Below the pieces are notes generated by a model. That model ran no database searches. It was not told where the DNA came from and saw nothing but the letters and a program-made list of their open reading frames with translations. The translations under genes were made by a program, and so were the position numbers. A stretch of DNA of 64,000 nt from Rhodocollybia butyracea (lineage: Eukaryota > Basidiomycota > Agaricomycetes > Agaricales > Omphalotaceae), in the NCBI GenBank assembly GCA_015501585.1, contig JADNRY010000075.1, positions 1 to 64,000 of the forward strand. The letters are read 5' to 3'. This document shows, one piece after another, positions 24,490 to 34,224 of this stretch (position 1 is the first letter of the stretch; the number at the start of each line of letters is the position of its first letter).

Positions 24490-24982
24490 CTTATGTAAAC
24501 CAGTTCTGGTCTACAGAACAATGATAAGTAGACTCTATTCATCAGCACATCAGCGGACACGATGTTTGAGCTCTTCCAAATGATTCTGAGATGGAATTCG
24601 CCGCTCTGTGTTTCATTCAGCGACACGTCGCATACACATCGAGTTAATAATACATGATTTGACTCTTCGAAAAGCCTCGAAGGATTACATATGTGGGGAG
24701 ACTAGAAGTGGAAAGAAGAGACGAGAAAATTGAACGAAATTTGAGTAGCCCCTTGGTCGCCAGATATGATAGAAACAACCAACAACAATGAGAAACTGAC
24801 CCCCATCAACCCTGGCCCTTACCCGGGCATTACAAGATCAGAAGTGTCAAAGCGACTACTAGTCAACTTGCATTCAAGTTTGAGAAATTGCAAGACTGTC
24901 TGGAAATTAACTTTTAGTACTCACAGCGTGATTATAGCATGTTCAAGTACGGCTGGGGGTTGATTTTTGATGTCTTTATGGG
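24490..24982 (-). pseudogene. Orphan gene copy C, only the 3' end left
   Basis: Aligns with 15445-15960, the 3' flank and last coding part of copy A, including the splice donor beside the start of exon 2 sequence (PPAVLEHAI on the minus strand, preceded by KDIKNQ). Homology stops abruptly at about 24982, where the retrotransposon begins, and does not resume on its other side. The copy is a remnant. Confidence 0.75.
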
Positions 24983-27600
24983 TCCTCCTCCCTATCCTGA
25001 ACCTGCTTCAGTAACCGGGAATCGTATACTGCATAGGAGAAAAGTCTTTTCGGAGCTGGAAGAGTACTGCCCTACAAAAACTACGCCATTTATTCAAGTC
25101 AGCGACCCAGACAGAGAGGAGCTGGATCCGGACCACATGCATTCTCATAGGGGGCGTAATCGGTACAGGAATTTTGACAATCGTGGATGTTTCTGACAAC
25201 TTCATAGGGAACGTGACCAACGCCGTATAAATCAGTCTAAACTATTGTCTTCAGACTCCTCGTTTTGCTTCTGGCGATACATCAGAGAGTGGACGGATAC
25301 AAAGAAAAGGCCAAGCCGAGTATCAGCAACGCAGTTGGCAGATGTATTTGAAGCCCGTCTGAATCCCCTACCTGAGCCTCCGGCATATTTCGACAAGGCG
25401 TTGCGAGAATTGAATCACCTTCTGTCGAGTTCAATCCCTCAGGCTACAACAGATAACACTCCCCTTCATTCCTTCTCGAAATTGATTACGGAATTGGAAG
25501 TGGCTCATTGCAAAGCGAAACTCCGTCACCGCTCCTCCAAAAGTGCTCGTGGAATCGATGCAGTCTCTTATAAGCTGATTGATAGAATCCCTAACTCTGC
25601 CCTGGTTGCTCTGTTCAATCGTTGCATTTTTGACCTTGATGCCCCGCAGCAGTGGTTCACTACTATCCTGATCGGTATTCTGAAACTTGGTCTTAATTGT
25701 GATGAGCCTGACAGCTATCGCATCATTGGATTGGAGTCCTGTCTTCTAAAAATGCTCACATTGATTATCGACTGTCGTGTGCGCGAATGGGCAGAACATA
25801 CTGATCTTCTACCAGACTCGCAGAACGGTTTTCGAGAAGGCTATCGCACGCATAACAACTCCTTCATTCTTCGCTCGGCCATTGAGGAAGCAAGAGCTCA
25901 TGGGAAATCCCTCTTTGTGGCCTTCGTTGACTTAAAGAATGCATTCCCTTCAACCGATATTCCTACTCTATGGAGAAAGTTATTCACTTTCGGAATGTCT
26001 GGTCCTCTGTTTGACTGGCTCCGACTGTTGTATGCGCGAATGCGTTATGTTGTTCATCATGGGGATCAAGTTTCCTCTGCGTTTCGAAGTCTAATTGGAC
26101 TGCTAACTGGTGATACGCTCTCGCCAATTCTATGGAATATTTACTTCTCCGATCTAGTCTTGCCGGAGCGCAACGATGATGTCTACCTCATGGGCCGAAA
26201 CGTCTCTCATGTGGAACAGGCTGATGACGTCGCACTTTGGTCAACATTGGCGAGTGGCTTACAGGCGAAACTTGACTGTTTCTTCACTTGGTGTCGTCTG
26301 AATTCAATGCAGATAAGTGTCAAGAAGACCAAGTGGATGTTATTTGGCCCACTTCCAATGGTGGTCCCTGTGTTTTTGGTGGACAATGCGGCAATCGACT
26401 TGGTTGCGTCGTATAAGTATGTTGGTCTGCAGTTCATTTCGACGCATCGGTATATTTTGGCACCGGTGTATAGTGTGAAAGCATCGAAAGCTCGAAACGT
26501 AGTGAGAGCCTCGTTTGCGTTGGAATCTGCTATAGGTTGTCTTTCCCCGCAATCAGGTGTTACACTATACATGGCGCGAGTTGATCCTTATCTTATTTTT
26601 GGATGCGAAGTTGTGCTCGACATTGATCTAGCTTTATTGCAATCTTTGCAGGACGTTCAGCATCAGTTTCTTCGACGGCTGCTTGGAGTTGGCAAACGGT
26701 CATTGTTGGCCCCTTTATTCATTGATTCAGGCATTCAGCCTGTCCGCTATCGGCGCATATCTCTAGCTCTGACTTATCTTCAAACACTGCTCCATCTCCC
26801 GGATCGACGCATCGTTTCCTCTGCGCTGAAAAACTCTTTTCATCTGGTAATGGACCACCATCCATCCTGGGTAAATGACATCATGGTAGTACTCTCGCGT
26901 TTGCCTATTCCTGTGGAGTGCTCTCTAGATGACCTTCGTGACCCGGACAGAATCTCGGGACTCATCGTTGCAGTGAAATCTTCATGTGATAACTCTTTAA
27001 CTGCAGATATCCAGCAGTTTGTACGGACGCACTTGCTCAGACATCGGGTGGAATACAACGACTACGGTCAGCCACTTCATACAAGTGCGACACGAGTGTT
27101 ACGACCCTATCTCAAACTCATCACAGTACCAAAACACAGACATGCTTTCACTCGCTTGATAATGTCGTCTCATCCTTTGGCTATTGAATTGTTACGCTAT
27201 TCGGAACGGAACCGTCCGTACATCCCTAGGGAATGGAGACTGTGCCGTTTTTGTAGGCTAGCAGTAGAAGATGAAGCACATGCATTGTTGGACTGTACTA
27301 TGGATCCTGATCTTCACCGTCTTCGGGAGGAATATTTCATGGAAATGGATGTCTTGGCGCCTGGCTTGTCAAGTATGCGATACAATTGTTCTTCATATGT
27401 TTTCTTGTGTAGAATTCTTTTTGACTCTCGTTTTCTGACTCTTACTGCCAAGTATATCTTTGACGTCTTCGCAGTATTCGTAAATAGGGAGGTGTATATT
27501 CCTGAACCTCATTTGTATGCAAGCATGTAATGGTATTCTTCATTTTCTGGTTATCTTGCATATTGTGAGGAATATGTTTCTTCGAGCGCCTTTTTTTAGG
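24983..27600 (+). mobile_element. 5'-truncated non-LTR retrotransposon (LINE)
   Basis: The element begins where copy C of the orphan gene is cut and extends past the reverse transcriptase stop at 27530. It contains one long RT frame but no recognisable apurinic endonuclease domain, gag or LTR, fitting a 5'-truncated LINE. A TGA at 25194-25196 interrupts the frame upstream. I did not find a poly(A) tail or convincing target-site duplication, so the right end is approximate. Confidence 0.75.
25197..27530 (+). CDS. LINE reverse transcriptase with C-terminal zinc knuckle
   Basis: Open frame of about 775 codons without a convincing ATG near its start, as expected for a truncated element. RT motif A FVDLKNAFPSTD (about 25923) keeps the catalytic Asp. 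The motif C box is QADD (26217-26228) in place of YADD, a variant seen in basidiomycete LINEs. Other RT blocks are LLPDSQNGFREGYRTHNN and LIGLLTGDTLSPILWNIYFS. The C-terminus has CRFCRLAVEDEAHALLDC, the CxxC...H...C knuckle of LINE RTs. No frameshift occurs within 25197-27530, so the copy may be fairly young. One stop codon (25194-25196) lies upstream. Confidence 0.85.
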   Translation, partial: QLHRERDQRRINQSKLLSSDSSFCFWRYIREWTDTKKRPSRVSATQLADVFEARLNPLPEPPAYFDKALRELNHLLSSSIPQATTDNTPLHSFSKLITELEVAHCKAKLRHRSSKSARGIDAVSYKLIDRIPNSALVALFNRCIFDLDAPQQWFTTILIGILKLGLNCDEPDSYRIIGLESCLLKMLTLIIDCRVREWAEHTDLLPDSQNGFREGYRTHNNSFILRSAIEEARAHGKSLFVAFVDLKNAFPSTDIPTLWRKLFTFGMSGPLFDWLRLLYARMRYVVHHGDQVSSAFRSLIGLLTGDTLSPILWNIYFSDLVLPERNDDVYLMGRNVSHVEQADDVALWSTLASGLQAKLDCFFTWCRLNSMQISVKKTKWMLFGPLPMVVPVFLVDNAAIDLVASYKYVGLQFISTHRYILAPVYSVKASKARNVVRASFALESAIGCLSPQSGVTLYMARVDPYLIFGCEVVLDIDLALLQSLQDVQHQFLRRLLGVGKRSLLAPLFIDSGIQPVRYRRISLALTYLQTLLHLPDRRIVSSALKNSFHLVMDHHPSWVNDIMVVLSRLPIPVECSLDDLRDPDRISGLIVAVKSSCDNSLTADIQQFVRTHLLRHRVEYNDYGQPLHTSATRVLRPYLKLITVPKHRHAFTRLIMSSHPLAIELLRYSERNRPYIPREWRLCRFCRLAVEDEAHALLDCTMDPDLHRLREEYFMEMDVLAPGLSSMRYNCSSYVFLCRILFDSRFLTLTAKYIFDVFAVFVNREVYIPEPHLYASM

Positions 27601-27614
27601 TCGTGTATAGTCTT

Positions 27615-27745
27615 AATGTTGTGAGACGGTACGGCGAGTGCTGATCACAGCAACATCGAGGCTATGCATCCCAGGCATGTATTTGGCGCGATACATGTGG
27701 CTGGGACCCCGGCAGTTCCTAAATGGGACCACGTCGGTTATACTA
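27615..27745 (-). repeat. Right arm of inverted repeat (partner 23655-23775)
   Basis: Reverse complement resembles 23655-23775 over about 115 nt with gaps. A (TAC)n/(CAT)n-type microsatellite lies just outside it at 27739-27765, mirroring the GGTA microsatellite outside the left arm. Together the arms bound a 4-kb segment that contains the LINE and copy C. Confidence 0.5.
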
Positions 27746-28879
27746 CCACCACTACCATCATCATCTTTTTCAATTTGATTCTCTTGGATGTATACACGGG
27801 TGGCGGTGTTGGTGTAACCGCATTTAGGAACAGTAAGAGCGGGATGCCAACAATGCTGTGGCCAGCACACACGCAAACGTCGAGACTATACAGCAATAAA
27901 TAAAAGCGCGAGTAAATAAACTCGTACCTTGAATTTGTACCGTCTTTCCTCAAAATCGTAGTAACATCATTAATTTTGATACAGGCAAGATTCTCGACCC
28001 GTGGAGTTGTTTTTATAATTATAAGTATTCTAGAGTATTCCCCATGTCGTCCATCGACTGCTCCGCTTACCTCCATATATTATTAGCTGACTTACTCATA
28101 CCTACCTCTTCGAGTCAAATTATCGGAGTGTATGATATAACTTACGGTGCATATCCGACGCTTTGACCTATAATTATATTCGGAACAAGAGCGGATATAG
28201 CCTCGCAAGCCAGAATTCACGAGAGTGACCTGCGACCCCTCCCCTCGTGCGTCCCAGACTAGAGCGGATACGCGACTACTAAAGCGAGTGGACTGGACTC
28301 GGGTCTTCGACTATACAATCTGAATGCAAGTGTCCAATCTAGTCTGAGTGGGTTTGATTGGGGCTTGGTTACGCTTGAATAGGGTTTCCGAGCACGCGGC
28401 AAAGACTGATCCGGTATATATAAGGTGTGTGAGTGCTTTGAGAAACCAAGATTAATACAAATACTGGAGGGATGACTCGACAAGAATCGGAAACTTAGTG
28501 CTGCTGTGCCAGATCTTAGGCCCTCCTGTCCTGAAAGCCTTCTAGTAATAAGTGCCTTCAGCACTTATCTCGGACCCAGCATTCCCATGCTGACACTGAA
28601 TGAGACTAATGAGTACCAAATTAGCAACACAGTAGGCCTAAAGTAGCCCCTCCCTAAGAGGTTGCGAGATATGCAGGGCCTGTATGGGAAACCTCGTTAG
28701 GATTCGGCTAAAGGGAACTGCTTCGGGTCCAGCTACGGCAAGCTTGCGCAAGATTCCGAATGCGCAGTAAACTTTCCTTCACGTACGCTGAACTCCGGCT
28801 TTGACTTGGACGCAGTAGAGGAGGCCACCGTCTCCGAGGTAGTCGAGCTATCAGTAGGATGATGTTTTGGGTGGTGATC
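27746..28879. other. Intergenic, nothing coding recognised
   Basis: No supported gene. A 21-nt string at about 28149-28169 (ATATCCGACGCTTTGACCTA core) recurs at about 33456, possibly from a common repeat. Confidence 0.45.
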
Positions 28880-29705
28880 GAAGTCTAGTGACTGAGAGCG
28901 AGTGATACGGAAACAGGCCCCAGGAGTATGTGGCCTTATTCTTGGACCAGAGCGCAGTAGGTATTCAATTCTGATCCGACTTCTAAAGCTGTTGAGCTGA
29001 TCATAGGGCCAAAACTGTGCATATGTATCTTGTATGTATCCGATACGGATCAGAGGCCAAAGGAGAACATTTTTTGAGATCATTGAAGTCAAGTTTGAAA
29101 ACAAGTGTAAGAGTCGTATAAGCATAGATGTACATGTATCCAATACAGGTTAAAATTATAGATGTATAAAGTAGTGAAATGCGAAATCGAAGCAACGCTG
29201 AGTATACAATAATGGAATATAGAGCCAATAAGTGGAATCCACCCGCACTATCTCAAACTGTGAGCTACAGCTAGGGCGTCCGTATGGTTTTTCGTTGAAT
29301 TACCCATTGTCCTCGCTCTGTCGTTCGAAGAACAACAGCGATATGAGAACGAAATCGAGTGCCTCTTCTCCTCGTGCATCCAAAATAACGAGTTTTGCTG
29401 GCGTATAGTGAGGGCCAGTTTCTATCTCCTCTAAGGTAAGCCGTGAGCGGGGTATCCATTGAGTCTAGGAGAAGGTGGCGATGGGATGTGATTTATCATC
29501 TTTTGAATAGAGCTAAGTAGATGAAAAATATATGAGCATAGAAACTCAGAGGTTATATGCGATGTATGTATATACTGTGTCCTTTCCATTGGAATTCGTT
29601 TCCGCTGGTAAGATCGGAGAACGTCGCGGTACTATAAAGACCAGTAGTGTGTCAAAGACTCAGGAATAAAGACAATTGAAATAATAACACACTCATTGAA
29701 AGCGC
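28880..29705. repeat. Direct segmental repeat, left copy (partner about 31150-32045)
   Basis: Long matching runs with 31150-32045 include non-coding flank (28880-29290) and the 3' two exons of a DUF6593 gene. Homology ends at about 29705, inside exon 1 of that gene. The two copies enclose the Mei2-like gene. Confidence 0.85.
29300..29705 (-). pseudogene. DUF6593 gene, copy 2, 5'-truncated
   Basis: Read on the minus strand, it keeps only the last residues of exon 1 before the splice donor at about 29690, then exon 2 (FSDLTSGNEFQWKG-type) and exon 3 (EEIETGPHYTPAKLVILDAR, ALDFVLISLLFFERQ) to a stop at 29300. Exon 3 is open, but the protein ends earlier than in the intact copy. Without the LTFTPDNP-type N-terminal half it cannot make a complete domain. 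Confidence 0.75.
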
Positions 29706-29986
29706 ATTTCAGCCTTACTTTAGAATAGTCAGCTTCTCCATGTATTACTATGTATATCCGTTGATCAGTATGGCAATTGCTCCTATCCAGCTTTTTTTAA
29801 ATCCCCAATCGCTGAACTAATGCTACTTTTCAGCTTTACTTTAGTGTATATTCAAATTACTATCATCAATTTGAGCTTATTTGACGTCAATCTATCCCTC
29901 TCCTGAGCTTATTTGACATTCTTATTTGGATCCGTTTGGGCGCCAAACCTTAATCTGTGCGCTTAATTACTCATCTTCTGAACAGC

Positions 29987-30893
29987 ATGGATTCCGCCAC
30001 TCAGGCTGATGCGATACTGCAAAAAAAACGCCAACTTTCGGAAGAAAATGAACTCTTGGATGACGCAAAAAAGCGCAGACTGTCACCGAAAGCGCCAGAG
30101 ATGCTTGGAAACCAAAATCTGTTGGAGAAACCGAACATCACGCAGAGCGAACACTCTAAAGGTATAGTGAACAATCCAAACCACTTCTACTTCTGACAAA
30201 TTTCAGCTGTTGTACCATCGCCTGCTTTGGAAAATGACCCACTTGCCTCAAAATTTAATAAAAACTCAACTAGGAGGGAGTTTGGAAGCTCAAAGGTCAC
30301 CGCCGAGAGAGTGAATCTTTCATTCGTTACCCGAAAACTGGATCCACGAACCACAGTTATGCTTCGAAACATACCGTTCCACTTGAATGTGGAAGACATG
30401 CGGCTGTTGATCTGGGAAGTCTGCTCTGAACGGGTAGACTTCATTTATCTCCCAGTGCATAACCGACTAGGTCAGTAACTATCAATACCTGCTTCACGAG
30501 GGACTTATTTGGCTTAACCCAGGGAGGAATAGTGGATTTGCGTTTGTGAATTTCATCAGCACCAGCGATCTTGCGCTGTTCTATGCAACGAAGAATGGCC
30601 ACGTTTGGTTGGTACCCTTGTGCTATACGTTATTTGATATCTAAATGTTATATTGAGGTCTGAAGATTCTGATCAGGTAGTCGAAATAGTATATGCTCAC
30701 TGTCAGTGAGTAAAATTCATTCAAGTATGCAGTAACTATCTTTGACAATTGTAGAGGAAAATTTGGATTGGTGCATAAATACTTCATCAATCCTGCAACT
30801 TCTGTTCGCAGTCTATCTCCGCACTTGCCGCTCATCTTTCATTCTGATGGGCCTCAGATTGGCAAACCAGAGACAATCGATGAACTGCTGTAA
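29987..30893 (+). CDS. Short Mei2-like RRM protein
   Basis: Exons 29987-30161, 30207-30470, 30523-30607, 30658-30705 and 30755-30893 join in phase to a 236-residue protein. The basic N-terminus (KKRQLSEENELLDDAKKRRL) looks nuclear. The RRM reads RTTVMLRNIPFHL, then DFIYLPVHNRLGRNSGFAFV, then VVEIVYAHCQGKFGLVHKYF, and ends LIFHSDGPQIGKPE. This matches the C-terminal RRM3 of Mei2-like proteins, including the distinctive DGP tail. Mei2 of fission yeast is an RNA-binding regulator of meiosis; plant and fungal relatives share mainly this RRM. The two upstream RRMs are absent. The donor of intron 3 (GTTGGT) is weak but phase and homology support it. Confidence 0.8.
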
Positions 30894-31149
30894 GTTTGCA
30901 TGTTGTATCAGGATGATTGAGTCTTGACAACGAGGCATAGATCAAAATTCTAACAAATTCTACCTACTGTATTTGTCGCTGCTTCAATTGTACCTATCAT
31001 TCCCTGTTATCGCAGATCTACTTCATTCATGTACATAGTTGAATAAATACACGGATTGCATGCTCCAATAACTTGAAATGCTTGTTCCGGTCGTGGATAG
31101 TCGACGATACTGACCAGTTATCCGGTTATCGGTTCGCGCTGGGATGGCG

Positions 31150-32045
31150 CACGGGTGTTTTGGATGATGGCGATCGGAGCGAGTGATACGGAAACAGGTC
31201 CCCAGGAATATGTGTCCTCATTCTTGGACCAGAGCGCAGTAAGTATTCAATTCTGATCCCATTTCCGACTTCAAAAGCTGTTGAGCTGATCATAGGGCCA
31301 AAGCTGTACATATGCACTTATCCGATACGGATCAGAGACCAAAGGAGACCGTTTTTCAGTGGATTGTGAGATCATTCAAGTCAAGTGAGAAAAGAAAACA
31401 GGTGTAAAAGTCGTATAAGCATAGACGTACATGTATGCAGTCAGTATCCACAGTGTATGAAACAACGATACAGGTTATAATTATAGATGTATAAAATAGT
31501 GTCTAAATGCGAAATCGAAGCAACGCTGAGTATACAATAATGGAATATAGAATCAATAAGTTGTGTCCAACGGCAGCTCCCAGTCCCTGTACTATCCCAA
31601 ACTGTGAGCTACAGCTAGCGCGTCCGTATGGTTCTTCGTTGAATTACCCATCGTCCTCCTCTGTCGTTCGAGGACCAACAGCGATACGAGGACGAAATCG
31701 AGCGCCTCTTCTCCTCGCGCATCAAAAATAACGAGTTTCGCTGGTGTATAGTGGGGGCCAGTTTCTATCTCCTCTAAGGTAAGCCGCGAGCGGGGTATCC
31801 TTTGAGTCTGGGAGAAGATGGCGATGGGATGTGATTTATCGTCTTTTGAATGAAGCTAGGTAGACGAGAAATATGTGAGCATAAAACTCAGAGGTTATAT
31901 GCGATGTATGTACATACCGTGTGTCCTTTCCATTGGAATTCGTTTCCGTTAGTGGGATCGGAGAACGTCGCGGTACTATAAATACCAGTAGTATGTCAAA
32001 GACCAAGGAATTAAGACAATTGAAATAAGAACATACTCGTTGAAA
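31150..32045. repeat. Direct segmental repeat, right copy (partner 28880-29705)
   Basis: Shares flank and DUF6593 exons with 28880-29705. This copy extends through the whole gene up to 32323, so it is probably the parent of the truncated left copy. Confidence 0.85.
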
Positions 32046-32323
32046 GCGATTATACTCTTCTTCAACCACGCACTCATCGATATTGGAGCTGCTTTCCCAA
32101 GTGTGAGTCTATCAGGCCGAAATTTCTTCCACCTCCAAGAAGCGATAGCTTCTCCTGTAGCAGATAAAACCTTTGTCACTGCAGTAGAGGATTTCTGGGT
32201 TTTGCCTTCAGTGACGACGCGGTAAAAGAGTGCGCCGTCTTCAGCGTCGATGATGGTGGTGCTGCAAGGGTCGTCGGGAGTAAAGATGAGAGTCAAGGGG
32301 GTGTCTTCGTAACTGAGAGTCAT
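31592..32323 (-). CDS. DUF6593 domain protein, intact copy 3
   Basis: Exons 32037-32323, 31918-31975 and 31592-31855 join in phase with canonical GT-AG introns, giving 202 residues. The start MTLSYEDTPLTLIFTPDDP, the core IASWRWKKFRPDRLTLGKAA with SMSAWLKKSIIAFN, and the C-terminal EEIETGPHYTPAKLVIFDAR are typical for DUF6593, a small basidiomycete family of unknown function. No signal peptide or membrane segment is seen. It is the only complete one of three copies in the window. Confidence 0.85.
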
Positions 32324-34224
32324 TGAAATTTGCAAGTGTGTGAATGAGTAGTAGGGACTTCAGCTGGGCTTTTTTAAAAGGTTGGTTTTTCATCGCCGGC
32401 CACCCAAGAGAAGCCCGTATTCATAGAGGGCTATGACCGGTCGGAATCCAGAGTCCGATGTACTAGCCTATGGCGTAGAATGACCAGAACCGCAGTCTGA
32501 AGAAACATGTACTAAAGGCAGCTGTGATACCGACCAAGGCGGAATTGAACCTTCACCAGGTAGTGATATCGTCTTGACTCTGAACGAAATTCGGATCCGA
32601 GAAGCTTCACCAGGTTTTGTGGTAATTTCGTCTTGGCACTCGAATCCGAGAAGCATCTTCATTTATAAACCTGTAATGGGTCAGGTCTGACCAAATTACA
32701 CTTCGAGTTATTAGGACTCCGTCCCGGTCCTGATGGATGTTCGAGGATGTTAAGACAAAGGGAACGGTTGGAAACGGTCGATTCTCAGGGCGACGTGGTG
32801 GTACGAAAGAACAATTAGGGGACTTACGTAATGTACGTAAGCGGCGGAACGACCAAGCAGCAAGGATCTTCAACTGAGAACCTTCAGCGCTTCAGCAGGA
32901 GCCAGTAGGTAGGCCTCTGTTTATTATCACTACTTTTTCCTTGACAGGTTCTACTGTGCAATACCACGACGGAGCCCGCCAGTGGTACTCCAATGGAAAG
33001 GCTCACTTTCCGCTTACTACTATCACTATGTTGCGCACGTAACGTCTCTTTTTCACTTCGAGTCCTAATGGGCTGAACGCTATGAGCAGTCCTCGGCGCC
33101 ACCAACCCAAACCGCACCGACCTGACACTATGGCGCTCAAATTCCAAAGTTGAACATCTTAGAACTCCGAGTCAACTCGCCGGGCTTGCTCGGCCTTGGT
33201 AGGCCACAAAACGCACAGATCTTGGATCATTGCTTGGACCCAAACCTAAAATTCCAATTCGATTGCCACTCGAAAACATTGAACATAGCACGTTGTCATT
33301 TACTACACAGACTACTCCAGGACTACTCTCAGTTAGACCGTCTCAAACGGGAGATGTATGAACGATCTATTCGGGATAACTACGGAAATGAACAAGAAGG
33401 ATACAACCTTTGTTCACTAGAGGGCAGATGACGATAAGATACGAATCGACCATATCCGACGCTTTGACCTAAGCGGTAATGCCCGAAGCGGCGCAACCGC
33501 TAATGCAGACTTTATTTCTGATGGCCTTTATGTTAAGTACTACTATGTAATAATCCCTGCTCTTCAAGAAATGCAACTTAATTGGTCCCCCCGTGAAGTA
33601 TATTGTACTAGGGAACGAAGGGCAGTTTGCTTGCCATAACCACTTGTACCTTTCCATCTGTAATTTACTGTCGTGGTGGCTGACAGAATGTAGTAGACGC
33701 CCGGCCTCCGGGACAAACAGTGTGACCTCGCAGTGGCTATGCACGTTCGACTCCACGGCAAAAGAAACCTGCATCCATCCCTGTGATTAAGCCGTCTATC
33801 AACAAAGATCCTTGAATCTTCCCTGTTACATGTGCTTGATTGCTTCTTATATCGATATCTTAGTGGAAGGCACGGCACCCATTACGGCCAAGACTGTCAT
33901 GACATAGGAGTTCTGGGTTGCATAGATGATACGCTTGGATGCATCATTATCTTCAATCACGTCGTTTTCTTTCTACTGTCTTTGTCGTTGATCCAGAAGT
34001 CCAGGACATCCTCGTGAACCTCCATTAATCACAAAAAGGTCGCCAAATCTTGATTACAGCCTCAAAAGGCAACTGGAGGCATCTTTGCTCGCTTCACTTT
34101 GCCATCCCCGGGGCAGGCTTCCTCGGACGGAACTTATCACAAAACACACAACAATGGAGTGGTGCTATACTGGTGCTATGTGCGAACAAATCAAGAAGTA
34201 CATACTACATTCTGTAAGAGGCGT
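32324..34224. other. Long intergenic region
   Basis: A plus-strand frame at 33150-33431 has no homology I recognise and no codon pattern strong enough to call. 32560-32660 contains two near-copies of a string around TTCACCAGG and TTCGTCTTG. Otherwise nothing recognised. Confidence 0.4.

Noticed and set aside
28600..28740. GC-rich stretch with short complementary segments, considered as a tRNA or structured RNA
   Set aside because: No A-box/B-box pair or cloverleaf with CCA-side stem could be drawn.
28880..32045. Two long direct repeats flanking about 1.5 kb, considered as LTRs of a retrotransposon
   Set aside because: The repeats contain introns and exons of a DUF6593 gene, lack TG...CA ends, and the interior holds a Mei2-like gene with no gag, pol or primer-binding site.
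33150..33431. 93-codon plus-strand frame
   Set aside because: No homology, no splice partners and no upstream context that would support a gene.
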